Part shown: piece after piece, positions 31,587 to 39,030 of the stretch | Layout: each line of letters begins with the position of its first letter | Numbering within the stretch: position 1 is the stretch's first letter | Origin: Flemingiibacterium sp045579745 | Lineage (GTDB): Bacteria; Bacillota; Clostridia; Oscillospirales; CAG-272 | NCBI GenBank assembly: GCA_045579745.1 | Contig: JAZNMQ010000072.1 | Span: forward strand, 1 to 64,000 | DNA length: 64,000 nt | Reading direction: 5' to 3' | The notes under the pieces: generated by a model | The model's database searches: none | Seen by the model: the letters and a program-made list of their open reading frames with translations, nothing else | What the model was told of the DNA's origin: nothing | Translations under genes and position numbers: made by a program

Positions 31587-32780
31587 TCAGTCGTTTGTGT
31601 AGTTGTCGAAGTAGCCCTGAATGAGAACTATCGGAGTACCCTTGTCGCCCGAGCCGGATGTGAGGTCGCAGAGCGAACCGATGAGGTCGGTGAGTCTGCG
31701 AGGAGTTGTGCCCTCGGAGATCATCTGTCCGACAAGGTTTTCATCCTTTTCGGAGATCTTCTGCTTGATGGCTTCTTTGAGCTCATCGCCGTGAAGCTCT
31801 GCAAAATCGTTGTCAGCGAGATACTTAAGCTTGAGCTCGTTTGGAGTGCCCTCAAGACCGCTGGTGTATGCAGGAGAAACAACCGGGTCAGCAAGCTCCC
31901 AGATCTTTCCTACCGGATCCTTGAATGCGCCGTCGCCGTAAACCATTACTTCGATATTCTTGCCTGTAGCTTCAAAAAGACGCTTTTGAATAGCATCAAC
32001 GATCGGCTGGCAATCGCGGGGGAAGAGCTTAACCTGATCTTCTGTAGCCTTGTTTGAGCCGAGAAGACCGTATTCCTTGTTGTAGCCGCTTCCGTTTACG
32101 GGAGCGCTTAAAATATCGTCGAGTCCGAGAATGATCTCTCCGCCTGCATTCTTTAAAAGTCTTTTTGTACGAGCTCTTGTGTGGATGTCACAGCAGAGTA
32201 CATTCTTTGTATAGTTAAGGATTGCCTTGGGGTTGTTAGCGAAGATGATCTCGCAATCCGCACCGCAGTCGCGGATGAGCTTTTCATAAAATTCAACATA
32301 GTCAACGCCGGTGAAGGGATGCTTTTCGTATCCGAACAGCTCGCGGTATTTTTCGAGTGTGAGGACATCTGCATAGGGGTCAACGCCCTTGTCATCCATA
32401 GCGTCGAGGCTGATAAGATGATTTCCTACCTCATCAGACGGGTATGAGAGCATGAGTACAATCTTCTTAGCACCCATAGCAATACCGCGAAGGCAGATAG
32501 AGAAGCGGTTGCGGCTGAGTATCGGGAAGATAACACCGACAGTTTCACCGCCAAATTTAGCTTTAACGTCAGCAGCAATGTCGTCAACGGATGCGTAGTT
32601 ACCCTGAGCTCTCGCAACGATAGCTTCAGTCATAGCAACAACATCACGGTCGTGGAATGCGAAGCCGTCATCCTTTTGTGCTTCAAGAACGGAATCTGCG
32701 ACGATCTTTACAATGTCGTCACCGCTTCTTATAATGGGGGCTCTGACTCCGCGAGATACGGTACCAATCATGCGACTCAT
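31587..32780 (-). CDS. CofE-like (coenzyme F420-0:L-glutamate ligase family) protein
   Basis: 397 aa behind AAGGTGG. The N-terminus GTVSRGVRAPIIRSGDDIV and DGFAFHDRDVVAMTEAIVARAQGN follow the CofE/F420-0 gamma-glutamyl ligase family (PF01996), and EVMVYGDGAFKDPVGKIWELADPVV fits its metal-binding region. The family adds glutamate to a phosphoryl-lactyl-deazaflavin in F420 makers. Clostridia of this type are not known to make F420, no other F420 gene is near, and the protein is longer than CofE (about 250 aa). The true acceptor may therefore be folate-like or another molecule. It stands alone with its own promoter and a strong terminator. Confidence 0.75.
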   Translation of the reverse strand: MSRMIGTVSRGVRAPIIRSGDDIVKIVADSVLEAQKDDGFAFHDRDVVAMTEAIVARAQGNYASVDDIAADVKAKFGGETVGVIFPILSRNRFSICLRGIAMGAKKIVLMLSYPSDEVGNHLISLDAMDDKGVDPYADVLTLEKYRELFGYEKHPFTGVDYVEFYEKLIRDCGADCEIIFANNPKAILNYTKNVLCCDIHTRARTKRLLKNAGGEIILGLDDILSAPVNGSGYNKEYGLLGSNKATEDQVKLFPRDCQPIVDAIQKRLFEATGKNIEVMVYGDGAFKDPVGKIWELADPVVSPAYTSGLEGTPNELKLKYLADNDFAELHGDELKEAIKQKISEKDENLVGQMISEGTTPRRLTDLIGSLCDLTSGSGDKGTPIVLIQGYFDNYTND

Positions 32781-32859
32781 ATTAAAAATACCACCTTTAT
32801 AGTAATTAATTTTCAGATAAAATATCGATAAATTCGTGTGGTTGACTCACCAACTATAG

Positions 32860-32888
32860 ATTATATCATAAAATTTCAAGAATATCAA
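32860..32888 (-). promoter_or_regulatory. Promoter of the CofE-like gene
   Basis: On the minus strand, TTGATA (complement of 32883-32888), 17-bp spacer, TATAAT (32860-32865). Confidence 0.65.
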
Positions 32889-32990
32889 GAAGAAAGTAAA
32901 AAAATTTACACCAAATATAATTTATTTCTACAGTAGTTATTTTGGCAGAAATGCTTTTTTTTATAAAATTACAATTATTGAAAATTGCTA

Positions 32991-33019
32991 TTGAAATCAT
33001 ATGAATTATGTGTTATAAT
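32991..33019 (+). promoter_or_regulatory. Promoter of purC
   Basis: TTGAAA (32991-32996), 17-bp spacer, TATAAT (33014-33019). The leader of about 165 nt contains repeat copy 3. Confidence 0.65.
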
Positions 33020-33091
33020 AAAAAACGTGGTAATTATTGATTCTTTTTATAAAAGCATCAATTAAAACGATAAATAATCAAAGCTCGACAA

Positions 33092-33191
33092 TTTGTGGCT
33101 CTATTTTGGTAATTCCAAAGTTTTGCTGCGCAAAACATGCCCCAAAGGGGAGAAAGGAAGCTTTTGCTAAGCAAAAGCAATATCAGAATCA
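33092..33191 (+). repeat. Hairpin repeat family, copy 3 (before purC, diverged)
   Basis: Stems: CTTTGG-like hairpin (about 33102-33120), GTTTTGC/GCAAAAC (about 33120-33136), CCCC/GGGG (about 33140-33150) and last stem GCTTTTGC/GCAAAAGC (33160-33178). The last stem again separates a GAAAGGA stretch (33153-33159) from the start codon at 33192. Confidence 0.6.
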
Positions 33192-33875
33192 ATGAAAAAG
33201 ATTTACGAAGGAAAAACCAAAGATGTTTACTCTCTTGATAACGGCAATGTAATGCTCAAATTCAAGGACGACTGTACCGGCAAGGACGGCGTTTTCGATC
33301 CCGGTGAAAATACTGTAGGCCTTACCATCGAGGGTATCGGCAAGGCTAACCTTCAGACCTCCGTCTACTATTTCGAGCTTCTCAAAAAAGCCGGCATCAA
33401 GACTCATTATGTATCTGCTGATGTTGATAATGCTACTATGGAAGTTCTTCCCGGAACCGTATTCGGTCATGGCCTTGAGGTTATCTGCCGCCTTGTTGCA
33501 ACAGGAAGCTTTGTTCGTCGCTATGGCGAGTACATCGAGGACGGTACTGTTTTAGAGGGCGGTTATGTTGAATGCACCTTCAAGAACGATGCTAAGGGCG
33601 ACCCGCTCGTAACATGTGAAGGTCTTGCGGCTCTCGGAATTATGACTCCCGAAATGTTCGCTTCCATGAAAGAGCAGACACTCAAGATTACAAAAATCGT
33701 TGCTGACGACTTAAAATCCATCGATCTTGACCTTTGGGATATCAAGTTTGAGTTCGGCTACAACAAGGATGAGGTAATCCTCATCGACGAGATCGCTTCG
33801 GGCAACATGCGCGTTTATAAGGACGGCAAGATCGTTGAACCCGTAGAGCTCACAAAGCTTATTCTTAACAGATAA
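33192..33875 (+). CDS. purC: Phosphoribosylaminoimidazole-succinocarboxamide synthase (SAICAR synthetase)
   Basis: 227 aa, slightly short for the family (about 235). It begins KKIYEGKTKDVYSLDNGN (the ATP-grasp-like N-terminus) and contains FEVICRLVATGSFVRRYG-type nucleotide contacts (EVICRLVATGSFVRRYG), LIDEIASGNMRVY and WDIKFEFGY. It joins aspartate to CAIR in purine synthesis, in the cytoplasm. The gene stands alone. Its start codon has no adjacent ribosome site; the nearest one lies 33 bases upstream, beyond a hairpin. Confidence 0.95.
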   Translation: MKKIYEGKTKDVYSLDNGNVMLKFKDDCTGKDGVFDPGENTVGLTIEGIGKANLQTSVYYFELLKKAGIKTHYVSADVDNATMEVLPGTVFGHGLEVICRLVATGSFVRRYGEYIEDGTVLEGGYVECTFKNDAKGDPLVTCEGLAALGIMTPEMFASMKEQTLKITKIVADDLKSIDLDLWDIKFEFGYNKDEVILIDEIASGNMRVYKDGKIVEPVELTKLILNR

Positions 33876-33880
33876 ATAAT

Positions 33881-33912
33881 AAAGGGCTGACGTGTAAAAC
33901 GTCAGCCCTTTG
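33881..33912. terminator. Bidirectional terminator between purC and the DUF6873 gene
   Basis: AAAGGGCTGACG (33881-33892), loop TGTAAAA, CGTCAGCCCTTT (33900-33911), a perfect 12-bp stem. Confidence 0.85.
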
Positions 33913-33940
33913 GCATTTCAGAACGGATTTTTGTTTTCTT

Positions 33941-34654
33941 CTATATATTAGTAATAACCGCTCCGCCATAATCTGTCAGCTCACCTCCGAGCGAAATACA
34001 GCCGCAGCCGTGAATGCGCAAAAACTCACAGATCGCTTTTCCGTCGGGATGAGAATCGATATCTCCGAGAAAATATACGAGCGGTTTTTCACCTTGATTG
34101 CCCTCACAGACAAACGAAGCACCGCCTATAAAACCGTACTCACATCCCTCAAGCGCAATGTGTCCGCTTTGAATGCGAAGCACGTCAATTCCGCGCTCCT
34201 CCATTTTACAAGCCATGCCGATATCGGCTGTTATCGCGCATCCGCAAAAAGGAAGTGCAAGCACAGAACAGCAGGCGTAACCCTGATTGACGTTTACAAG
34301 CTCAATCCCAAGCTCACATGCGGCAGCCTTTATGGCAGGCGAAAGGCTTGCAGACCTCGCAAAAAGCAGCTGCCTGACAGCGAGGGCGTTGAATGCGGTG
34401 TCGGTAGGATATTCGCCGTGCGGATAGTCGGGAACCATTGTGAAGTGACGGTGAAGCATTTGTGGAATGCTGTCACAGTATTTTTCATTAATAATAAGCC
34501 GCGAGCCTATTTTGCAAATCAGTGTATCGGCGTGCGAGGCGACAATAGGGTTAAGTCTGTTGTCCGGAGGCAGAAAAATCGGTGTGAAGCCGTTGTCGGT
34601 CAATTTTTTTGAAAAACGGTGCTCGGCGGCATCTGAAAGAAGAATATATCGCAT
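33941..34654 (-). CDS. DUF6873-family (GME-fold) protein of unknown function
   Basis: 237 aa. The pattern VASHADTLICKIGSRLII, PHGEYPTDTAFNALAV, ELVNVNQGYACCSVLALP, IDVLRIQSGHIALEGCEYGFIGGAS and a final GGELTDYGGA fits a Clostridia family annotated as DUF6873 with a guanidino-modifying-enzyme (GME) fold. Invariant Asp, His, Cys and Gly residues suggest an enzyme, but no reaction is known. It stands alone, tail to tail with purC and upstream (in its own direction) of nothing. Confidence 0.65.
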   Translation of the reverse strand: MRYILLSDAAEHRFSKKLTDNGFTPIFLPPDNRLNPIVASHADTLICKIGSRLIINEKYCDSIPQMLHRHFTMVPDYPHGEYPTDTAFNALAVRQLLFARSASLSPAIKAAACELGIELVNVNQGYACCSVLALPFCGCAITADIGMACKMEERGIDVLRIQSGHIALEGCEYGFIGGASFVCEGNQGEKPLVYFLGDIDSHPDGKAICEFLRIHGCGCISLGGELTDYGGAVITNI

Positions 34655-34689
34655 AAATACTCCATTTTTGCAAAAACTGATAAAGAACG

Positions 34690-34716
34690 AAAAAAGCCCG
34701 CTAAGCGGGCTCTTTT
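34690..34716. terminator. Terminator after rpmB
   Basis: AGCCCGC (34695-34701), loop TAA, GCGGGCT (34705-34711), flanked by A-runs on the left (T-run for the minus-strand transcript). Confidence 0.8.
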
Positions 34717-34722
34717 GTGAAC

Positions 34723-34908
34723 TTAAGCTCTGTCAACTTTGCCGGAACGCAGGCAACGGGAGCATACATTAACAGTTGTATGTGTGCCGTTTACGATGGC
34801 CTTAACGCGTCTAATGTTAGGCTTCCAAGTTCTGTTTGTCTTGCGGTTCGAGTGAGATACCGCCTGTCCGAAAGTCACTGCTTTTCCGCAGATTTCACAT
34901 TTTGCCAT
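34723..34908 (-). CDS. rpmB: 50S ribosomal protein L28
   Basis: 61 aa behind AAGGAGGTAAAT. It begins MAKCEICGKAVTFGQAVSHS and contains RTWKPNIRRVKAIVNG and NVCSRCLRSGKV. Two CxxC pairs make it the zinc-binding form of L28. It is part of the large ribosomal subunit. Single gene with its own promoter (34970-34998) and terminator. Confidence 0.95.
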   Translation of the reverse strand: MAKCEICGKAVTFGQAVSHSNRKTNRTWKPNIRRVKAIVNGTHTTVNVCSRCLRSGKVDRA

Positions 34909-34969
34909 GATATTTACCTCCTTAAAGCCACGTAAATAGCGGCGTAGCTAAATCATAATTAACAGAGTT

Positions 34970-34998
34970 ATTATATCATATAATTCGATGGATTGCAA
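34970..34998 (-). promoter_or_regulatory. Promoter of rpmB
   Basis: On the minus strand, TTGCAA (complement of 34993-34998), 17-bp spacer, TATAAT (34970-34975). Confidence 0.65.
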
Positions 34999-35191
34999 TA
35001 GGTTTTTAAAAAAATATAAAAAAAGATTTATAAACTTTATACTGTTATAATCATGCTTTCTTGTTACAATTAATAAAACCCGATGTGGGAATATACACCG
35101 ATAACAGAGAAATAATTCAGCAATTGTACAAACGGTACAAATTCAAACGCATGAATTAAGCTAAATTTTACATCAGACGCGTGAATTAAAC

Positions 35192-35220
35192 TTGAAAAAT
35201 ATAGTAATTTGTTGTAAAAT
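35192..35220 (+). promoter_or_regulatory. Promoter of pgi
   Basis: TTGAAA (35192-35197), 17-bp spacer, TAAAAT (35215-35220). Confidence 0.55.
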
Positions 35221-35264
35221 ATAACTATAACTTATTATTAAGTCGAATAAAAGGAGTATTTCTA

Positions 35265-36605
35265 ATGGCTATAAAGCTGAATGACAAATATGTAAAAAAC
35301 TACCTGACAAGCGAGGACCTCTGCGCGATTAAGCCTGCTATCAAATCCTCCATTGATCAGATAAAGCAAAAGAACGGACTCGGCAACGACTTTCTCGGAT
35401 GGTCAACCCTGCCCGTTGATTATGATAAGGGAGAGTTCGCACGTATCAAGGCTGCTGCCCAGAAAATTAAGAAGTCCTGCGATATTCTCGTGGTAATCGG
35501 TATCGGCGGCTCATATCTCGGAGCTCGTGCGGCTATCGAATTTATAAAATCCCCTCTTTATAATGATAAGAAAAAGGACACTCCGAGCATCTATTTTGCA
35601 GGCAACAGCATCAGCTCATCCGCACTTGCTGAGCTTATTGAGATCTGCCAGGGCAAGGACGTCTGCGTAAATGTTATATCAAAGTCGGGCACAACCACAG
35701 AGCCTGCGGTTGCTTTCCGTATTTTCCGCGACCTGCTTGAAAAGAAGTACGGCGAGGACGGAGCACGCGAGCGTATCTTTGTTACTACCGACAAGGCGCG
35801 CGGAACTCTCAAGGAATTTGCGACAGAGAAGGGATATGAAACCTTCGTTGTGCCGGATGATGTCGGCGGACGCTTCTCCGTGCTTACTGCGGTAGGACTT
35901 CTTCCGATTGCCGCGGCAGGATGCGATATTGACGCTATAATGAAGGGCGCTGAGGAGGCTATGAATGCACTCTCGGACGACTCGATCGAAAATAACGATG
36001 CGGCTAAATATGCGGCGCTTCGCAACATTCTCTACAGAAAGGGTAAATCCACCGAAATTCTCGTTTCCTACGAGCCTGCGATGACTATGATGGACGAGTG
36101 GTGGAAGCAGCTCTTCGGCGAGTCTGAGGGCAAGGCAAATATGGGAATTTTCCCTGCGTCGGTAATCTTCTCGACCGACCTTCACTCTCTCGGTCAGTAT
36201 ATCCAGGAGGGCAGACGCAACATTTTCGAAACCGTCGTATCCATTGCAAAGTCTAACGATACGGTAATTATTCCGACAGACCCCGCAAATGTTGACGGAC
36301 TCAACTTCCTTGCAGGCGAGGAGCTTCACAAGGTTAACGAAGCGGCTATGAATGCTACACTTTTGGCGCATGTTGACGGCGGTGTTCCGAATATCCTGCT
36401 TGAAATTCCGGACCGCAGCGAGAGCACATTCGGCTATATGGTATATTTCTTCGAGCTTGCCTGCGCAATTTCGGGATATACTCTCGGAGTAAATCCCTTT
36501 AATCAGCCCGGCGTTGAGGCTTACAAGAAGAACATGTATGCGCTTCTCGGAAAGCCCGGCTACGAGGCGCAGAAGGCTGAGCTCCTTGAAAGAATGTCGA
36601 AATAA
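35265..36605 (+). CDS. pgi: Glucose-6-phosphate isomerase
   Basis: 446 aa, the short form usual in Firmicutes, behind AAAGGAGT. Signatures: VVIGIGGSYLGARAAIEF, NVISKSGTTTEPAVAFR, FVTTDKARGTLKEFA, VGGRFSVLTAVGLLPIA and the C-terminal GYTLGVNPFNQPGVEAYK. It interconverts glucose 6-phosphate and fructose 6-phosphate in glycolysis. Single gene; paired motifs in front of its promoter may be regulator sites. Confidence 0.95.
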   Translation: MAIKLNDKYVKNYLTSEDLCAIKPAIKSSIDQIKQKNGLGNDFLGWSTLPVDYDKGEFARIKAAAQKIKKSCDILVVIGIGGSYLGARAAIEFIKSPLYNDKKKDTPSIYFAGNSISSSALAELIEICQGKDVCVNVISKSGTTTEPAVAFRIFRDLLEKKYGEDGARERIFVTTDKARGTLKEFATEKGYETFVVPDDVGGRFSVLTAVGLLPIAAAGCDIDAIMKGAEEAMNALSDDSIENNDAAKYAALRNILYRKGKSTEILVSYEPAMTMMDEWWKQLFGESEGKANMGIFPASVIFSTDLHSLGQYIQEGRRNIFETVVSIAKSNDTVIIPTDPANVDGLNFLAGEELHKVNEAAMNATLLAHVDGGVPNILLEIPDRSESTFGYMVYFFELACAISGYTLGVNPFNQPGVEAYKKNMYALLGKPGYEAQKAELLERMSK

Positions 36606-36952
36606 TTGAAATCTTGGTTCCCAAGCGGTTTGGATGAGATAGCTAAGCTTGTATCACAAATTTGTACAAGATGTAAAAACTTTGAATTTTCATATATTTT
36701 GTTTAGAAACCACTTGAAATTTTATAAATTTTAGTGTAAAATATAAATACGGGATATCAGCTATGTGTTAATCGTAAGACTGACACATAAAAAGCGTCGC
36801 TTTGGGGATGTATCTGCCGAAATAACGCTTTTAAATGATGAAGTGCATCTTTTGTCGGGTTTTGCCGATAGATTGAAGCTTGAAGCAAGGCTTCGCGGAA
36901 GATACTTTGTCCGAGGCTGATAATCACCAAATTACAAGGAGGATTTCTCACT
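36606..36952. other. Intergenic region with promoter and a long structured leader
   Basis: About 350 bases. A promoter (36714-36742) is followed by a leader of about 205 nt. It can form TATGTGT/ACACATA (about 36761-36788), AAAAGCGT/ACGCTTTT (about 36788-36832), TCGG/CCGA (about 36855-36868) and GAAGC/GCTTC (about 36875-36897). I recognise no riboswitch class. Confidence 0.5.
36714..36742 (+). promoter_or_regulatory. Promoter of the small P-loop gene
   Basis: TTGAAA (36714-36719), 17-bp spacer, TAAAAT (36737-36742). Confidence 0.55.
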
Positions 36953-37360
36953 ATGTTAAATTTAATCATCGGCGTCAAAGGTACAGGCAAGACCAAGCAG
37001 CTTATCGAAATGGTAAACAACGCATCCGAGCAGAGCAAGGGTTCGGTTGTTTGCATTGAAAAAGGAACCAAGCTGACTTATGATATTAAGCATACATCGC
37101 GTTTGATCAATGTAGATGAATACGGCATCTGTGATGCACAGTCGCTTTTTGGCTTTGTAGCCGGAATTATTGCATCCAATCACGATGTTACCGATATATA
37201 TATCGACTCTGCTCTCAAAATCTGCAAGAATGATGTTGAAAGCTTCGACACACTTCTTGACGAAATGAACGAGCTTGCTGTAAATAACAACCTCAAGCTC
37301 ACCATGACTATTTCGATTGCTAAGGAAATGGCAACCGAAAAGATGAACAAGTACATCTAA
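36953..37360 (+). CDS. Small P-loop ATP-binding protein, function unknown
   Basis: 135 aa behind AAGGAGGAT. A Walker A motif IIGVKGTGKTKQLIEMV lies at residues 4-20 and a Walker B-like DIYIDSALKI near residue 80. Similar small Clostridia proteins have been labelled PilT-like, but this one is far too short for PilT and lacks its other motifs. The C-terminus LKLTMTISIAKEMATEKM may be helical. It has a long structured leader and precedes a lipoprotein gene by 83 bp. It may bind and hydrolyse ATP; nothing more specific can be claimed. Confidence 0.6.
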   Translation: MLNLIIGVKGTGKTKQLIEMVNNASEQSKGSVVCIEKGTKLTYDIKHTSRLINVDEYGICDAQSLFGFVAGIIASNHDVTDIYIDSALKICKNDVESFDTLLDEMNELAVNNNLKLTMTISIAKEMATEKMNKYI

Positions 37361-37381
37361 GCTCAAATGGAGCTTAAAAAG

Positions 37382-37408
37382 CTGCCGCGAATCAACGATT
37401 CGCGGCAG
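37382..37408. terminator. Strong hairpin between the P-loop and lipoprotein genes
   Basis: CTGCCGCGAATC (37382-37393), loop AAC, GATTCGCGGCAG (37397-37408), a perfect 12-bp stem. Only AATTAT follows, so termination may be weak and the hairpin could instead protect the upstream mRNA. Confidence 0.55.
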
Positions 37409-37443
37409 AATTATCGAATATACGAATTTTTTGGAGACAGTAA

Positions 37444-38133
37444 ATGAAAAATGCCATGAAAATCGCGGCAATTATCGCCGCTCTTTGCTTTGCAGCGACT
37501 ATGACGGCAGGCTGCCGCAATGAAAAGCAAATAACAAACGACCTTGATATTATAAAGAGCGCAAGCGAAAAGCTGGTCGAAAAGAGTGCCGGCGAAATCA
37601 TGCTGTATGAAACCTTCAAGCTCGAAGAAGACATCGAGGGTGTTGCAGTCAGCAACGTTACGCAATCGTATGTAAAATATGCGATGAACGGCGATTCTCG
37701 TGAGTATGATCTGACTACTACGACTACAAGAGATAGCGATAACTCTGTCAGCTCCTATAGTGCAAACTTTGAAAAGGGCGTTTTTACACAGAAGCTTGAC
37801 GGTAAAGAAATCTCAAAGGAAGAACACCCTGAGCCGGATATTTTCAAGCCGTTTGAAATAACCGTAACTCCCGCAGACGTAAAAAATATCGACACTATCG
37901 ATCAAGGCCTCAGCGGTATACTTTATGTCGTAACAACAACCAAGGCTTTTGCAGACAGCTTTGATTATGACAAGGATGGCGTTAAGTACGATTGCACAGA
38001 CGTTAAATTCAACTATTACGTTGATAGCAGAGGTATGCTTAATCAGATCGTCAGCGAAAGAACCGCTACGATCACTACCGCTGACAAAAAAAGTCAAAAG
38101 TCTGTAAACTTCTTCCAGGTTATTGCACAGTAA
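37444..38133 (+). CDS. Putative lipoprotein
   Basis: 229 aa. A lipoprotein signal peptide is clear: KNAMKIAAIIAALCFAATMTAGC with the lipid-carrying cysteine near residue 23. The mature part is hydrophilic, rich in T, D, K and S, and probably beta-sheet, with no motif I recognise. It would be anchored on the outer face of the plasma membrane. The ribosome site is weak (GGAGACAGTAA, 10 bases upstream). It follows the P-loop gene and is closed by a strong terminator. Confidence 0.65.
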   Translation: MKNAMKIAAIIAALCFAATMTAGCRNEKQITNDLDIIKSASEKLVEKSAGEIMLYETFKLEEDIEGVAVSNVTQSYVKYAMNGDSREYDLTTTTTRDSDNSVSSYSANFEKGVFTQKLDGKEISKEEHPEPDIFKPFEITVTPADVKNIDTIDQGLSGILYVVTTTKAFADSFDYDKDGVKYDCTDVKFNYYVDSRGMLNQIVSERTATITTADKKSQKSVNFFQVIAQ

Positions 38134-38138
38134 TTTCT

Positions 38139-38170
38139 AAGGATAGCGATAAACTCGCTATCCTTTTTTG
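38139..38170 (+). terminator. Terminator after the lipoprotein gene
   Basis: AAGGATAGCG (38139-38148) and CGCTATCCTT (38156-38165) followed by TTTTG. Confidence 0.85.
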
Positions 38171-38244
38171 TTCTGCAAAAAATGACACTATATATTGCAT
38201 TTTGTACCAAATTATTATATCCGTGCATAAATAATCGTTATGTA

Positions 38245-38273
38245 TTGACAAATTGCTCGTGATGTGATATAAT
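38245..38273 (+). promoter_or_regulatory. Promoter upstream of the 107-aa protein gene
   Basis: TTGACA (38245-38250), 17-bp spacer, TATAAT (38268-38273). A second TATAAT without a good -35 lies at 38373-38378, next to the inverted repeat. Confidence 0.65.
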
Positions 38274-38329
38274 AAAAGCAACAAATGCCTCCGCCTTGCT
38301 ACGGCGAGAACAAGGAAGCTTTTATTTGA

Positions 38330-38372
38330 TCATAAATTTTCAAATTCTTAAAAGCTCAAAGAAAATTTATGA
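38330..38372. promoter_or_regulatory. Perfect 12-bp inverted repeat in the leader of the 107-aa protein gene
   Basis: TCATAAATTTTC (38330-38341) and GAAAATTTATGA (38361-38372) with a 19-nt spacer, directly against a TATAAT box. It could be an operator or an RNA hairpin. Confidence 0.5.
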
Positions 38373-38431
38373 TATAATATATCTATAGAGCAGTTTCCAA
38401 AAGAATAACATGGAAAGGTTCGGTACCGCGT

Positions 38432-38755
38432 ATGAAAACTAAGGTTCCGCATAACATATTGACCATCTCGGAAATGACTAAACGTCCTAATAAAATCAAC
38501 TCCGAGATAATCGATATCGACAATGTCATCCTGACAGAGGAAAATATCAAGAAGCTCCGCGCAAGCAAAAGCATGTTTAACAAGAGTACATATGTTCAGA
38601 TACTTTGCGGAGGTGTTCGCTACAATGTCGAGGGCCTTGACCGCATGAAGAACGGCAAATACCGTCTTACGTTAATCTCGCATGAGTATTCGGCAACTCT
38701 TATCGGCGCCAAGGATGAGCCGGTACATCTGGCTAAGCTTTCAGCAATTTCATGA
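38432..38755 (+). CDS. 107-aa conserved-looking protein, function unknown
   Basis: 107 aa starting MKTKVPHNILTISEMTKRPNK, with a middle part STYVQILCGGVRYNVEGLDRMKNGKYRLTL that reads like a small beta-barrel. The ribosome site (GGAAAGGTTCGG) is 15 bases upstream and weak. I do not recognise the family. It has its own promoter, a regulatory-looking inverted repeat and a strong terminator, which supports a real, regulated gene. Confidence 0.55.
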   Translation: MKTKVPHNILTISEMTKRPNKINSEIIDIDNVILTEENIKKLRASKSMFNKSTYVQILCGGVRYNVEGLDRMKNGKYRLTLISHEYSATLIGAKDEPVHLAKLSAIS

Positions 38756-38764
38756 TTTAAACAA

Positions 38765-38806
38765 GCTCGCAGTACTGCATAAGCACATTACTGCGAGCCT
38801 CGTTTT
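38765..38806 (+). terminator. Terminator after the 107-aa protein gene
   Basis: GCTCGCAGTA (38765-38774) and TACTGCGAGC (38789-38798), then CTCGTTTTTTT. Confidence 0.85.
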
Positions 38807-38817
38807 TTTGTCGACTG

Positions 38818-38846
38818 TTGATTTTTATATTCTCTTATGTTATAAT
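38818..38846 (+). promoter_or_regulatory. Promoter of the ABC transporter operon
   Basis: TTGATT (38818-38823), 17-bp spacer, TATAAT (38841-38846). Confidence 0.65.
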
Positions 38847-38879
38847 TTAATTGCTAAATATCATTTTAGAAAAGGGTGT

Positions 38880-39030
38880 AACGTGAAAAATATTTTTTCA
38901 CGCGGGTTTTGTGGCTTTCGTTGTCTTGTAACAACGATTTTGCAACGCAAAACCAGTCCCAAAATTCCATGTGATGCAACGCATCGCGTAGAAAGGCAGG
39001 CTTTCGCAAACGAAAGCCATGATGATTAAT
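38880..39030 (+). repeat. Hairpin repeat family, copy 2 (before the ABC transporter)
   Basis: Stems: CGTGAAAA/TTTTCACG (about 38882-38902), TCGTTGT/ACAACGA (38918-38937), TTTTGC/GCAAAA (about 38938-38952) and a last stem GGCTTTCG/CGAAAGCC (38999-39018). GAAAGG (38991-38996) precedes the last stem and the ATG at 39031 follows it. Compared with copy 1, two C-G pairs of the second stem are T-A pairs here. Confidence 0.75.

Larger units (their letters stand above)
32781..33191. other. Divergent intergenic region between the CofE-like gene and purC
   Basis: About 410 AT-rich bases. They contain a minus-strand promoter (32860-32888), a plus-strand promoter (32991-33019) and hairpin repeat copy 3 (33092-33191). 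No gene seen. Confidence 0.65.
34909..35264. other. Divergent intergenic region rpmB/pgi with repeated motifs
   Basis: About 355 bases. They hold the rpmB promoter (34970-34998), the pgi promoter (35192-35220), the inverted repeat TTGTAC/GTACAA (35124-35140) and two direct copies of ACGCRTGAATTAA 30 bp apart (35147-35159 and 35177-35189) just upstream of the pgi promoter. Confidence 0.6.

Noticed and set aside
36743..36952. A known riboswitch (c-di-GMP, TPP, purine, T-box) in the long leader before the P-loop gene.
   Set aside because: None of the conserved core motifs of these classes is present; only generic stems can be drawn.
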